A stretch of DNA of 64,000 nt, taken from positions 558,001 to 622,000 of the forward strand of contig NZ_CP080388.1 in assembly GCF_030036535.1 (NCBI RefSeq), written 5' to 3'. The stretch comes from Agrobacterium cucumeris (GTDB lineage: Bacteria; Pseudomonadota; Alphaproteobacteria; Rhizobiales; Rhizobiaceae). Numbering within the stretch: the first letter of the stretch is position 1; each line of letters begins with the position of its first letter. This document shows positions 1 to 8,989 of this stretch, one piece after another. Below the pieces are notes generated by a model. The model was not told the origin of the DNA and ran no database searches. It worked only from the letters and a program-made list of their open reading frames with translations. The position numbers were made by a program, and so were the translations under genes.

Positions 1-85
1 CCTCGCCGCCGCCATCGTCCTCAACGGGCAACTGCCGCGGCGCGTACGCCAACCAAAGACAGCAAGCGAAGGAACCTCCAAATGA
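1..85 (+). CDS. 3' end of an unidentified gene (partial)
   Basis: An open frame enters from the left edge in the frame of base 2 and stops at TGA 83-85. It gives about 27 residues, beginning LAAAIVLNGQLPRR and ending in a hydrophilic tail. The alanine/leucine-rich start fits the end of a folded domain, but the fragment is too short to assign to a family. It runs on the plus strand towards the convergent uxuA. Bases 86-253 hold nothing I recognise. Confidence 0.35.
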   Translation, partial: LAAAIVLNGQLPRRVRQPKTASEGTSK

Positions 86-253
86 GCCGCAGACCGCCAC
101 CATTTCTCGATCCAGAGCCAAGTCGTGCACAGGGCTCGGGGCAATAGCGCGGCTCTGCCACGCCTGCCCACGGGCCGATCGATACCAGCCGTCACATTAG
201 TCCGACTATAGCGAGTTTCGTGGAAACGCGGCGTTGTGGCACGGGGAAATTCG

Positions 254-1453
254 TCATTCACTGTGCGCGAGAGCTATTGCGATACCTTGCATCACGCCTC
301 GGATTTCGGCGAGGCCCTTCAAGCGTCCGATTAGGGAATAGCCGGGATTGATCCGATCCTTGCCGATATCATCGGCTAGCAGGTGTCCGTGATCCGGACG
401 AAGTGGGATTTGCCAGTCGGCGCGGCCCTCGCCTACGCGCCGCTCCTGCTCCTGCATCAGTGCAAGGATCACCGCCGGCATGTCGCTCGATCCGCCGAGA
501 TGATCGGCTTCGTAGAACGAGCCATCATCCTCGCGCTGGACATTGCGGAGGTGCGCGAAGTGAATGCGCGGGCCGAACTCGCGAACCATGGCCGGCAGGT
601 CGTTGTTGGCGCGTGTGCCATATGAGCCGGTGCAAAAAGTGATACCGTTGGCGGGACTATCGACAGCGGAGAGTATGCGTCTGACATCGGCGGCCGTCGA
701 GACGATACGCGGCAGACCATAGAGCGAAAAGGCCGGATCATCGGGGTGGATGCAAAGCCGTATACCGACCTCTTCGGCAACGGGCACGATCTCCCTGAGG
801 AAGCGCGCGAGATTCGCATGCAGGACATCGGCGGCCACACCGTCATATTCGGCGAGCGCGGCGAGAAAGCTCGCTCGGTTGAACTGGCGCTCGGTTGCCG
901 GCAGGCCAGCAATGAGATTGCGCTCGATCCGGTCGATCTTTGCCTGATCCATGCCATCGAGACGCTGACGCGCCGTGAATATCTGCTCTTTGGAGTAACT
1001 TTCTTCGACACGCGGCCGCTTCAGCACGAAAAGATCGTAGGCGGCAAAATCAACCGCGTCAAAGCGCAGCGCATAACCGCCATTAGCCAGGGGCTGCATC
1101 AGCTCGGTGCGCGTCCAGTCCACCACCGGCATGAAATTGTAGCAGACGATCTCAATGCCAGAGCGCGCCAGTGCCCGCAGTGTGTCCTTGTACCAGCCGA
1201 TATAGCGCGCGCTGTCTGATGTTCCTAGTTTGATCGAGTTGTGAACCGGGATGCTCTCGACGACGCTCCAGCGCATTCCGGCAGCTTCGATCTGCGCCTT
1301 CTGCGCCAGGATTGCGTCGTCAGACCAGGGCGAGCCATCATAAATGTGGTGCAGCGCCGAAACGATCCCCGTAGCGCCTGCCTGCCGGATATGGCTGAGC
1401 GGCACCGGATCGTTTGGCCCGTACCAGCGAAAGCACTCTTCCATCAGTCTCAT
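254..1453 (-). CDS. uxuA: D-mannonate dehydratase
   Basis: This 399-residue protein matches the UxuA family in length and motifs. UxuA dehydrates D-mannonate to 2-keto-3-deoxygluconate in cytosolic glucuronate catabolism. The N-terminus [14 protein letters not shown] followed by [17 protein letters not shown] is typical. Later blocks are [18 protein letters not shown] and the C-terminal RPDHGHLL, which carry the usual metal-binding and catalytic histidines and acids. The gene is transcribed away from the GntR regulator gene. The shared 190-bp intergenic region carries three copies of a candidate operator. A second, more divergent UxuA-like gene lies 5.5 kb away. Confidence 0.93.
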   Translation of the reverse strand: MRLMEECFRWYGPNDPVPLSHIRQAGATGIVSALHHIYDGSPWSDDAILAQKAQIEAAGMRWSVVESIPVHNSIKLGTSDSARYIGWYKDTLRALARSGIEIVCYNFMPVVDWTRTELMQPLANGGYALRFDAVDFAAYDLFVLKRPRVEESYSKEQIFTARQRLDGMDQAKIDRIERNLIAGLPATERQFNRASFLAALAEYDGVAADVLHANLARFLREIVPVAEEVGIRLCIHPDDPAFSLYGLPRIVSTAADVRRILSAVDSPANGITFCTGSYGTRANNDLPAMVREFGPRIHFAHLRNVQREDDGSFYEADHLGGSSDMPAVILALMQEQERRVGEGRADWQIPLRPDHGHLLADDIGKDRINPGYSLIGRLKGLAEIRGVMQGIAIALAHSE

Positions 1454-1481
1454 GCAGAACTCCTACCGCTTCAGGTGGCTA

Positions 1482-1619
1482 TTGTTGGACCACAAAGACC
1501 GATAATGTCCAATTGGCCCAACAATTCAAGCCTGACATTATGTAATTTTGCGATTTAAGCTCTGATAAGAAAATATTTTGAGAGGTTCTCTTGACTGAGG
1601 TTTAAATCTGGACCAACAA
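1482..1619. promoter_or_regulatory. Candidate GntR operators, three copies
   Basis: The divergent uxuA/gntR intergenic region carries the motif TTGTTGGnCCA three times. It lies forward at 1482-1492 (extending to the near-palindrome TTGTTGGACCACAA, 1482-1495), reversed within AATTGGCCCAACAATT at 1511-1526, and reversed as TGGACCAACAA at 1609-1619. A partial copy, GTTGGTCC, lies at 2462-2469 before the transporter operon. FCD-type GntR regulators normally bind short palindromes in their own divergent promoters, so autoregulation plus control of uxuA and the ABC operon is inferred. Confidence 0.6.
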
Positions 1620-1645
1620 ATAAGCCATCGCACGGAGGATGATCG

Positions 1646-2386
1646 GTGAGCAGTTCTGCAAGGGAAGATGCGCTGTCGAGCATGGAGATTGTCGAACCCG
1701 GCAAGACCTCGGCGGTCGATCGGCTGGTTGATCAGATCCGCGAGATGATCTCGGAACGCGGCCTTGGGATAGGCGACGCGCTGCCAACCGAGCGCGATCT
1801 CGGCGAGCAGTTTCAGACCGGCCGCAACACCGTGCGCGAGGCACTGCAGGTGCTTCGCGCCTTTGGTATGGTCGAGACCAGGCCAAAGGTCGGTGCCGTC
1901 ATCAGCGGTGGCCATGGCGAGGCAATCCGCCGCCTTTTCGCCTTTCACAACGGTATTTCGCCGGACTCCTTCCGAGATCTGCAGGGCTTCCGTCGCATCA
2001 TTGAAACCGGCATCGGTGAACACATCATCCTCACCGCAAGCGAAGCGGATTTCGACAGGCTCGACAAGATCAATACGCGAATTCTGGAGGCCGAAAGCGT
2101 CGAGGCGGCAGCGCGCTGCGACTATGAATTCCATTCGGCGATCGTCGAACTTTCCGGCAACCGCACGACCCTTGCCGCCTATCACATGCTGCGCTCGGTG
2201 ATCGAGGAGGTCATGCGGCTCGGCAAGACGGAACGTCCGGTGCATGCGGCAACCTTCGAAACGCATGCGGAGATCGTCCGTGCATTGAGGGCTCGCGATC
2301 GCATCGCCTATGTTTACCTGATGAGCCGTCACTTGGAGTTCGGCATCCGTTTTGTCGATGCAGCACCTCGGGGTCAACCGTTGTGA
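1646..2386 (+). CDS. GntR-family (FCD) transcriptional regulator
   Basis: This 246-residue cytosolic DNA-binding protein starts at GTG with GGAGG seven bases upstream. Residues about 23-90 form the GntR winged helix, including the hallmark LPTERDLGEQFQTGRNTVREALQ. The C-terminal about 150 residues are a helical FCD ligand domain with the expected D...H pattern in the CDYEFHSAIVELSGN stretch. The neighbours imply that it senses a hexuronate-pathway intermediate such as mannonate or fructuronate. A weak hairpin follows the stop at about 2409-2430. The transporter operon starts 120 bp downstream on the same strand. Confidence 0.88.
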   Translation: MSSSAREDALSSMEIVEPGKTSAVDRLVDQIREMISERGLGIGDALPTERDLGEQFQTGRNTVREALQVLRAFGMVETRPKVGAVISGGHGEAIRRLFAFHNGISPDSFRDLQGFRRIIETGIGEHIILTASEADFDRLDKINTRILEAESVEAAARCDYEFHSAIVELSGNRTTLAAYHMLRSVIEEVMRLGKTERPVHAATFETHAEIVRALRARDRIAYVYLMSRHLEFGIRFVDAAPRGQPL

Positions 2387-2506
2387 TGAGCATATGAGAT
2401 TTTAGCTGAACCGCTCCCAATGTGGGCGGTGCAGGCAGCCGTTTTCCGGATCCACTCGCCCGTTGGTCCGGCGGTACGAACAGGGCGCTTTGGGAGGAGA
2501 ACCAAT

Positions 2507-3466
2507 ATGAGCAACATGAAACGTCTGGCGCTTGCCGCGCTGCTTGCCACCGTAAGCTTTGCGCCGAATGCTGCATTTGCCGGTGGCAAGGCAATCGCCG
2601 GCATCGTTTTTCAGCAGGACCAATATTTCCGTGGCATCCAAATCGGCATGGAAAAGGCGGCGAAAGCTGCCGGTGACGAGCTCCTGGCGGGTAACAGCGA
2701 TAGCAAGCTCGAGAAGGAAGCCCAGCTGATCGACACCTATATCGCCCGTGGCGTGAACTCGATCGTCGTCGCGCCACTCTCGGCCGACGCCTCGGTGCCT
2801 GCACTGAAGAAGGCACGTGACGCCGGTATTACGGTCGTTACCTACGGCACCTCGGCCAATGGCGACGTCGCACAGGCGACAGTGACGAGCTCCGACCGCG
2901 ATATCGGCATCGGCACCGGTAAGGCCGCGACTGATTTCCTGAAGACACTCGGCAACGGCGAGAAGGTCAAGATCGGCATGCTCGCCTTCAAGGCGCTGCT
3001 GCCCGAACAGTCCAATGCCCGCGTCGAGGGTTTCCTGAGCGTCGTTAGTGATCAGGTCGATATCGTTGCCCAGCAGGACGCCTGGCTTGCCGAAAAGGCG
3101 CTCGCCGTCGCCAGTGACATGCTGACGGCCAATCCGGGTATCCGCGTCATATATGCCGCCAACGAAGGCGGTACGATTGGCGCCGTCCAGGCCGTGAAGA
3201 AGGCCGGCCTGGAAGGCAAGGTCTTCGTCTTCGGCACAGACGGTTCCGAGCAGCTCGCCAACATGCTCCTGAATTCCGACAACGTGCTGCAGGCGACAAC
3301 GGCACAGCAGCCACTCGAAGTCGGCAAGCAGGCGATCGAGGCGGCGCAGAACCTGCTCGACGGCAAGAAGATCGAGACCAAGGTCAACGTGCCGGTGCTG
3401 CCTCTGACACGCGCCAACGCCGAAGGCATCGCTGCCTACAAGGAAGGCCTGAAGGCCCTGAAATAG
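2507..3466 (+). CDS. ABC sugar transporter, periplasmic binding protein
   Basis: A 319-residue periplasmic-binding-protein type 1 (ribose/galactose-like) component that captures a sugar or sugar acid for the following ATPase and permease. The ATG at 2507 is chosen because GGAGGAG precedes it and it begins a clean signal peptide (residues 1-25, ending NAAFA before GGKAIAG). The mature part has the alternating fold pattern, including NSIVVAPLSADASVPALKKARDAGI and a VFGTDGSEQ block. The substrate cannot be read from sequence, but the flanking mannonate dehydratases make a hexuronate or its degradation product likely. Confidence 0.9.
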   Translation: MSNMKRLALAALLATVSFAPNAAFAGGKAIAGIVFQQDQYFRGIQIGMEKAAKAAGDELLAGNSDSKLEKEAQLIDTYIARGVNSIVVAPLSADASVPALKKARDAGITVVTYGTSANGDVAQATVTSSDRDIGIGTGKAATDFLKTLGNGEKVKIGMLAFKALLPEQSNARVEGFLSVVSDQVDIVAQQDAWLAEKALAVASDMLTANPGIRVIYAANEGGTIGAVQAVKKAGLEGKVFVFGTDGSEQLANMLLNSDNVLQATTAQQPLEVGKQAIEAAQNLLDGKKIETKVNVPVLPLTRANAEGIAAYKEGLKALK

Positions 3467-3486
3467 GGCCAGGACGTGAGCCGCGT

Positions 3487-3503
3487 GGCGGGTTTTGCCC
3501 GCC
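3487..3503 (+). promoter_or_regulatory. Intergenic hairpin after binding-protein gene
   Basis: GGCGGG and CCCGCC pair across a TTTTG loop, extended by flanking GCG/CGC. The hairpin lies in the 68-bp gap between the binding-protein and ATPase genes and has no T-run. Such structures often stabilise the upstream mRNA so the binding protein is made in excess; that role is inferred here. Confidence 0.5.
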
Positions 3504-3534
3504 GCGCCTTCGCACCCGACAGCAGGAAATCCGT

Positions 3535-5079
3535 ATGAGCAATCCGCAATTGAGGTCAGCCGCGTTGCAAGGGGCGCAGGGACGGCTGGACTTTCAGGCC
3601 GTGACCAAGCGTTATGGCCCGACGGTCGCCCTTTCCGAGTTCACCCACAGTTTCGCGCCGGGCCAGGTGCATGCCCTGATGGGCAAGAACGGCTCCGGTA
3701 AGTCGACGCTTGTCAAACTTCTTGCCGGTGTCACCGAACCGACATCCGGTACGATCAGCGTCAATGGCGAGGATCGCCGCTTCACGTCGCCGCATGACGC
3801 TTTCGCAGCCGGCATCGTCACCGTGCACCAGGAGCTTTCGCTGGTGCCGGAGCTTTCGGTCGGCGAAAACATCTTTCTCGGACGCCTCCCTCATCGCCGC
3901 CGCGCCGGTTTCAGCGTCGTGGACTGGGAGGGGCTCCATCGCCGCGCCGGCGAACTGCTCGCCGACATGGGGCTCACGATCGATTCCCGTCAGCCGGTGT
4001 CCGCGCTCAGCGTCGGTCAGCAGCAGGTGGTGGAGATCGTCAAGGCGATGTCCTTCAATCCGTCGATCCTGCTTCTGGACGAGCCGACTTCGGCGCTTGC
4101 TTCCCGCGAGGTCAAACAGCTCTTCGCACTCATCGAACGCCTGCGCGCCCGCGGCGTAACGATGATTTACATCACCCACCGGATGAGTGAGCTTTTCGAA
4201 ATCGCCGATACCTGCACGGTGATCCGCGATGGCCATTACATCGGCGCGGTTGCGATGAAAGAGACGACGCCATCGGCCATCGTCGGCATGATGTTCGGCG
4301 ATGCCGCACGCGCCACACGCCCGCCACGGCGAACACTCGATCGCGCCGAGCCGGTGCTTGAGGTCCGCAACCTCAGTCGATCCGGGCATTTCCAGGATGT
4401 CTCCTTTGATCTTTACCCCGGCGAAATCCTCGGCATTGCGGGCCTGCTCGGCGCCGGCCGCACCGAGCTGATGCGGGCAATCTTCGGTGCTGACCCGGTT
4501 GACGGCGGTTCAGTGATGTTCAACGGCCGTGATATGACCGGTGCCAGCCCACGCGACATGCGCAAGGCCGGTCTCGGCTACACCCCGGAAAACCGCAAGG
4601 AAGTCGGCCTCGTGCAATCGCTCTCGACGGCCGACAATCTCTGCATGGCGAGCCTTGGTCCGATCTCCAGCGGAGGTTTCATTTCCCGTCGGCGCGAACA
4701 GCCGTTTGTCCGCCGCCAGATCACGGCGCTCCACATCAAGTGTGGTGACCCCGAACTGCCCGTGTCGTCGCTGTCAGGCGGCAACCAGCAGAAAGTGGTG
4801 ATCGGCAAGTGGCTAAACCGGCAGCCTTCGGTGATGTTCTTTGACGAACCGAGCCGCGGCGTCGACGTTCAGGCGAAGAGCCAGATCTTCGATATCATCT
4901 GGCAGAAGGCGGCTGACGGTCTTGCCAGCATTTTTGTCTCGACGGAACTCGAGGAAGTCCTCGAAGTGGCTGACCGCATTCTCGTCATGCACCACGGCGA
5001 AGTCGTTGCCGAGGTGGACCCGGCAAAAACCGACCTTACCGAACTTTACGGCCTATGCATGGAAGGGGCCAGACAATGA
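3535..5079 (+). CDS. ABC sugar transporter, double ATPase (RbsA/MglA type)
   Basis: This 514-residue protein has two fused ATPase domains, as in carbohydrate-uptake family 2 importers. The first half has Walker A GKNGSGKST (50-58), a degenerate LSVGQQQ signature and Walker B ILLLDEPTSAL. The second half has the usual non-canonical Walker A (GLLGAGRTE), the signature LSGGNQQK and FFDEPSRGVD. It energises sugar import at the cytoplasmic face of the inner membrane. The stop overlaps the permease start as ATGA, indicating translational coupling. Confidence 0.94.
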   Translation: MSNPQLRSAALQGAQGRLDFQAVTKRYGPTVALSEFTHSFAPGQVHALMGKNGSGKSTLVKLLAGVTEPTSGTISVNGEDRRFTSPHDAFAAGIVTVHQELSLVPELSVGENIFLGRLPHRRRAGFSVVDWEGLHRRAGELLADMGLTIDSRQPVSALSVGQQQVVEIVKAMSFNPSILLLDEPTSALASREVKQLFALIERLRARGVTMIYITHRMSELFEIADTCTVIRDGHYIGAVAMKETTPSAIVGMMFGDAARATRPPRRTLDRAEPVLEVRNLSRSGHFQDVSFDLYPGEILGIAGLLGAGRTELMRAIFGADPVDGGSVMFNGRDMTGASPRDMRKAGLGYTPENRKEVGLVQSLSTADNLCMASLGPISSGGFISRRREQPFVRRQITALHIKCGDPELPVSSLSGGNQQKVVIGKWLNRQPSVMFFDEPSRGVDVQAKSQIFDIIWQKAADGLASIFVSTELEEVLEVADRILVMHHGEVVAEVDPAKTDLTELYGLCMEGARQ

Positions 5080-6068
5080 CGCTTGTAAACCCGACAACGG
5101 AAGCCCGTGGCCAGAATACGCTGCTCAAGCTTCTCAAGACCTACCCGATGGAGATCATCCTCGCGGCACTGGTGATTTTCCTCATCCTGGTTGCGCCCGG
5201 CTTTGCCTCGACTGCCAATATGCTCAATGTGCTTCGTACCGTCTCCATGCTTGGCATCATCGCCTTCGGCATGACGGCCGTGATCATTAGCGGCGAGATC
5301 GACTTGTCTGTCGGTGCCGGCGCCGCCCTCGCCGGCTGCATCGTCGCCTGGTTCGCGGACCGCTTTGCCGGCGTCCTCGGCGATTGGGGCGCAGTCGCGG
5401 TCGGCTTTGCCGTGGCGCTCCTGCTCGGTTTCACGCTCGGCTATCTCACCGGCCGTTTCCGCCAATGGTTTAACGTGCCGACCTTCATCACCACGCTCGC
5501 CCTGTTTGCGGCGCTGCGCGGCGTTGCCAACCTCATCACCGGCGGTTTCCCACTGTCGTCCTTCCCGCTCGGCTTCGATTTCCTCGGCGGCGGATACCTC
5601 TTCGGCATTCCGTTTCCGGTCTATATATTCGCGCTCACTTTTGCCGTCATGCACTTCCTGATGAAGTACACGAGCTTCGGTCGCGAGGTTTATGCCGTCG
5701 GCGGCAATATGGAAGCTGCCCGCCTTTCCGGTATCGACATCTGGAAGGTGAAGGCGCTGACACTGGGCCTCACCGGCGCACTGACGGCCCTTTCAGGCAC
5801 GTTGATCGCCTCGCAGATTGGCGCTGGAACCGGGACGACGGCCACCGGCATGGAGCTCGACGTCATCGCAGCCGTGATCATCGGTGGCACCTCGCTCTTC
5901 GGCGGCAAGGGCCGCATCTGGGGCACTCTCATTGGCGTCCTGTTCCTCGGCTGCATCTCTAATGGCATGACACTGATGAATGTCAGTGAATATTGGCAGT
6001 ACGTCGTGCGCGGCGGTATCATCCTCGGCGCCGTGCTTCTCAACCAAGTTCTGGAACGGGTGCGTTGA
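5076..6068 (+). CDS. ABC sugar transporter permease (RbsC type)
   Basis: A 330-residue, strongly hydrophobic inner-membrane permease with about eight to ten predicted helices. The family loop is visible at GEIDLSVGAGAALAGCIVAW, and the C-terminal ELDVIAAVIIGGTSLFGGKG segment is typical of RbsC/XylH-like proteins. The ATG at 5076 overlaps the ATPase stop, which makes it preferable to an in-frame start seven codons earlier. It completes a three-component importer, and the catabolic enzyme genes follow on the same strand. Confidence 0.93.
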   Translation: MTLVNPTTEARGQNTLLKLLKTYPMEIILAALVIFLILVAPGFASTANMLNVLRTVSMLGIIAFGMTAVIISGEIDLSVGAGAALAGCIVAWFADRFAGVLGDWGAVAVGFAVALLLGFTLGYLTGRFRQWFNVPTFITTLALFAALRGVANLITGGFPLSSFPLGFDFLGGGYLFGIPFPVYIFALTFAVMHFLMKYTSFGREVYAVGGNMEAARLSGIDIWKVKALTLGLTGALTALSGTLIASQIGAGTGTTATGMELDVIAAVIIGGTSLFGGKGRIWGTLIGVLFLGCISNGMTLMNVSEYWQYVVRGGIILGAVLLNQVLERVR

Positions 6069-6168
6069 GGCAGACGCCTTGCATATCGCTCCCCTATGAA
6101 ACTTGATCGTGCTTATGGTTTCGGGCCTGTCCGGACTGAAACCATGACGATCTGTCGCGGAGACAATC

Positions 6169-6954
6169 ATGACTGAATTCAAGGAAAAAATCGCGCTCGT
6201 CACCGGCACCTCCGGGATCGGTCTTGCCTCGGCGATCCGTCTGGCGTCATCAGGCGCGACCGTGCTTGCATGCGGTAACGACGCCGCCACCAACGAGATC
6301 TTCGACCGCATCGCCAAGGAGCGCGACCTGCCGATGTCGGCACGGTCCACCGATGTCGCCGTGGAGGCAGAGGTCGAGGCGGCCGTGCGCGAAACAGTCC
6401 TGCGCCATGGCGGGCTCGATATCATCGTCAACGCCGCAGCCGTCCACCCTTTTGGCACGGTGCTCGATACCAGCGCCGAGACCTTTGCCCGCTGCCTCGC
6501 CGTCAATGTCGGCTCCATCTACCTCACCGGTCGCTTCGGCATTCCGGAGATGGCGAAGCGCGGCGGCGGTGCGATCGTCAACATCTCCTCGGTACAGGGC
6601 CATGCCTGCCAGCAGAACGTTGCAGCCTATGTCGCCTCCAAGGGCGCCATACATGCACTGACCCGCGCCATGGCGCTTGACCATGCGGCAGCGAAAGTCC
6701 GGGTGAATTCAGTAAGCCCCGGATCGGTGCGCACGCCGCTGCTTGCGCTTGCGGCCCGCACCTATGGCGGTGAGGGTGTCAGCGAAGCGGAAGCCTTCGC
6801 CCGCTTCGGCGCCGCGCACCCCATCGGTCGCATCGGTGAACCGGAGGAAGTGGCGGAACTCGTGGCCTATCTCGCCTCCGACCGCGCAGCCTTCGTCACC
6901 GGCTCGGACTTCCGCATAGACGGTGGCCTTACCGCCGGCATTGGCGTCAAATAA
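6169..6954 (+). CDS. Short-chain dehydrogenase/reductase
   Basis: A 261-residue SDR, probably an NAD(P)-dependent sugar-acid oxidoreductase of the uronate pathway. It has the NAA motif (VNAAAVHPFG), a catalytic Ser in NISSVQG, YVASK as the catalytic Tyr/Lys pair, and a conserved RVNSVSPGSVRTPL. Oddly, the N-terminal nucleotide-binding motif is TGTSGIG, one residue shorter than the family TGxxxGIG. The codons read ACC GGC ACC TCC GGG ATC GGT with no frameshift nearby. Substrate unknown; oxidation or reduction of a fructuronate- or lactone-type intermediate is inferred from context. Confidence 0.87.
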   Translation: MTEFKEKIALVTGTSGIGLASAIRLASSGATVLACGNDAATNEIFDRIAKERDLPMSARSTDVAVEAEVEAAVRETVLRHGGLDIIVNAAAVHPFGTVLDTSAETFARCLAVNVGSIYLTGRFGIPEMAKRGGGAIVNISSVQGHACQQNVAAYVASKGAIHALTRAMALDHAAAKVRVNSVSPGSVRTPLLALAARTYGGEGVSEAEAFARFGAAHPIGRIGEPEEVAELVAYLASDRAAFVTGSDFRIDGGLTAGIGVK

Positions 6955-6973
6955 TCAGACAGGAAACGACAAC

Positions 6974-8086
6974 ATGAAGATCGGCCTTGGACTTTACCGG
7001 GAGCAGCTCACCCCCGACAATTATCAGTTTGCGCAGCAAGCGGGTGCAACCCATGTCGTTGCGCACCTGACCAACTATTTTGCCGGCAAGGATCCCAAGA
7101 TCGACAGCGGTGACACAGGTGGCTGGGGCGATTGTTCCGGCGACCGGCTGTGGTCTTATGAGGAACTGTCGGCTCTGGTGAAGGACGTGCGCGCCGGCGG
7201 TCTGGAGATTGCAGCGATCGAGAACTTCTCGCCGCGCTTCTGGCATGACGTGCTGCTCGACGGACCGGAGCGGGCTCAACAGATCGAGGGGCTGAAACAA
7301 CTCATCAGAGACGCCGGACGCGCCGGCATTCCCTGCATCGGCTACAATTTTTCGCTTGCCGGTGTCTATGGGTGGACGCGCGGTCCCTATGCCCGCGGCG
7401 GCGCGGAATCCGTGGGCTTCGGCGTCGAAAACAGCATTGCACCCAGTCCGGACGCACCGATCCCGGATGGCATGGTCTGGAACATGCGCTATCGCCGCGC
7501 GGTCGCTGACGCGGCCTCCGTCTCGGTCAGTTCGGCTGAACTTTGGGACCGTCTTGGCCGTTTCCTGAAGGAGATCGTGCCCGTTGCCGAAGAGGCGGGC
7601 GTCGTGCTTGGCGCTCACCCGGACGATCCGCCGGCGGAGGAACTGCGCGGGACGGCACGGCTCGTCAACCGCCCGGAAAAGTACGACCGGCTGATGGCGA
7701 TCGTGGATTCGCCCTCGAACGGTTTGGAACTCTGCCTCGGGTCGCTGCAGGAAATGCCGGGCGGCGACATCTATGAGCACGTTCGTCGCTTCGCCCGCTC
7801 CGGCCGCATCGGTTACATCCATTTCCGCAACGTGCGCGGAAAAATGCCGCGTTATGTTGAAACCTTCGTCGATGAGGGCGATATCGACATGGCCGAAATC
7901 ATCCGCATCCTGCGTGACGAGAATTACCGGGGCGTGCTGATCCCCGACCATACGCCAGCCATGACCTGCGGTGCTTCCTGGCATGCGGGCAAGGCTTTCG
8001 CGCTTGGATACATGAAGGCGCTTGTGCAGAACGCCGAAGCTCTCGGACCGTCGCGGTCGATCACCGCGAGCATAGCGGCGGAATAG
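6974..8086 (+). CDS. UxuA-like dehydratase paralogue
   Basis: A 370-residue protein homologous to mannonate dehydratase but clearly divergent from the uxuA at 254-1453. It shares QAGATHVVAHL, IVPVAEEAGVVLGAHPDDPP and IGYIHFRNVRG. The C-terminal block is IPDHTPAMTC where classical UxuA has RPDHGH, so one active-site histidine position is changed. The ATG at 6974 follows AGGAAA and is chosen over an in-frame start 17 codons upstream inside the SDR. It may act on a different aldonate or be an epimerase/dehydratase variant. It lies 19 bp after the SDR, in the same operon. Confidence 0.82.
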   Translation: MKIGLGLYREQLTPDNYQFAQQAGATHVVAHLTNYFAGKDPKIDSGDTGGWGDCSGDRLWSYEELSALVKDVRAGGLEIAAIENFSPRFWHDVLLDGPERAQQIEGLKQLIRDAGRAGIPCIGYNFSLAGVYGWTRGPYARGGAESVGFGVENSIAPSPDAPIPDGMVWNMRYRRAVADAASVSVSSAELWDRLGRFLKEIVPVAEEAGVVLGAHPDDPPAEELRGTARLVNRPEKYDRLMAIVDSPSNGLELCLGSLQEMPGGDIYEHVRRFARSGRIGYIHFRNVRGKMPRYVETFVDEGDIDMAEIIRILRDENYRGVLIPDHTPAMTCGASWHAGKAFALGYMKALVQNAEALGPSRSITASIAAE

Positions 8087-8095
8087 GAGGTGCGG

Positions 8096-8989
8096 ATGGC
8101 ACGCGAACCTGTCTGTGTCGCGCCCGTGGGCGACCGCTGCGGTGAAGGTGCAGTCTGGTCGGCGCCGGAAGCGGCACTCTACTGGACCGACATCAACCGT
8201 TTTCTCATTCATCGCTACGACGAGGAAACACTCGCGGTCAGGACGTGGCTCTTCGAGGAGCCGGTGGTCGCTATCTCGCTCACAGACGAAGATGGCCGAC
8301 TGCTTGTCGCCCTCGGCTCGAAGCTGATCTGGTGGTGGCCACAGACCGACCGGCGCAAGGATCACGGCTTTGTCCTGCCCGGTGCCCCACGCGTCCGCTT
8401 GAACGACGGACGCACCGATCCGGCCGGAAACTTCTGGGTCGGTTCCATGAAGAACAACGTCCTTCCCGATGGTCAACTGGGCGATGTGGCGCCCGGCGAA
8501 GGCATCCTCTACCGGATCGCGCCGGACGGCGCTGTCAGCGAATGGCGGGCTGGCCTTGGAATTTCCAATACGCTTTGCTGGAGTCCGGGCCGAAGCACCT
8601 TCTATTTTGGCGATACGCTCGCGAACGAAATTTACGCTTTCGACTACGATGTATCAAAGGGTGCCATATCGGCAGAGCGGCACTTCTTCACCGGCTTCGA
8701 GCGCGGTTCGCCCGACGGTTCGGCGATCGACAGCCAAGGCTTCCTCTGGAACTGCCGTTATGGCGGCCGTTGTCTGGCCCGCATCGCACCTGACGGCAGC
8801 CTGGCGGAGGTGATTGATATGCCGGTCACCAACATCACCACCTGCGCCTTCGGTGGCGTGGATCTGAAAACGCTCTACATCACAACGGCAGGCGGGGGAC
8901 CCGCCGAGCGCCTCGCAGGCAGTCTCTATGCCATCCGGGTAGACATCGCCGGCCTTCCGGAAAACCGCTACGGAGCAGCGACACCATGA
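8096..8989 (+). CDS. SMP-30/gluconolactonase-family lactonase
   Basis: A 297-residue six-bladed propeller lactonase that hydrolyses sugar-acid lactones in the cytosol. Metal ligands expected for the family are visible: Glu in GEGAVW, Asn in GISNTLCW and Asp in RGSPDG. The substrate loop RLNDGRTDPAGNFWVGSM is also present. AGGAGG overlaps the stop of the preceding gene and sits five bases before the ATG at 8096; a GTG two codons earlier is less likely. It would open the lactone made when an aldose or uronate is oxidised, feeding the dehydratases. Confidence 0.9.
   Translation: MAREPVCVAPVGDRCGEGAVWSAPEAALYWTDINRFLIHRYDEETLAVRTWLFEEPVVAISLTDEDGRLLVALGSKLIWWWPQTDRRKDHGFVLPGAPRVRLNDGRTDPAGNFWVGSMKNNVLPDGQLGDVAPGEGILYRIAPDGAVSEWRAGLGISNTLCWSPGRSTFYFGDTLANEIYAFDYDVSKGAISAERHFFTGFERGSPDGSAIDSQGFLWNCRYGGRCLARIAPDGSLAEVIDMPVTNITTCAFGGVDLKTLYITTAGGGPAERLAGSLYAIRVDIAGLPENRYGAATP

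Noticed and set aside
6947..8476. A 509-codon minus-strand frame
   Set aside because: Antisense to the UxuA paralogue and lactonase genes, which have motifs and ribosome sites.
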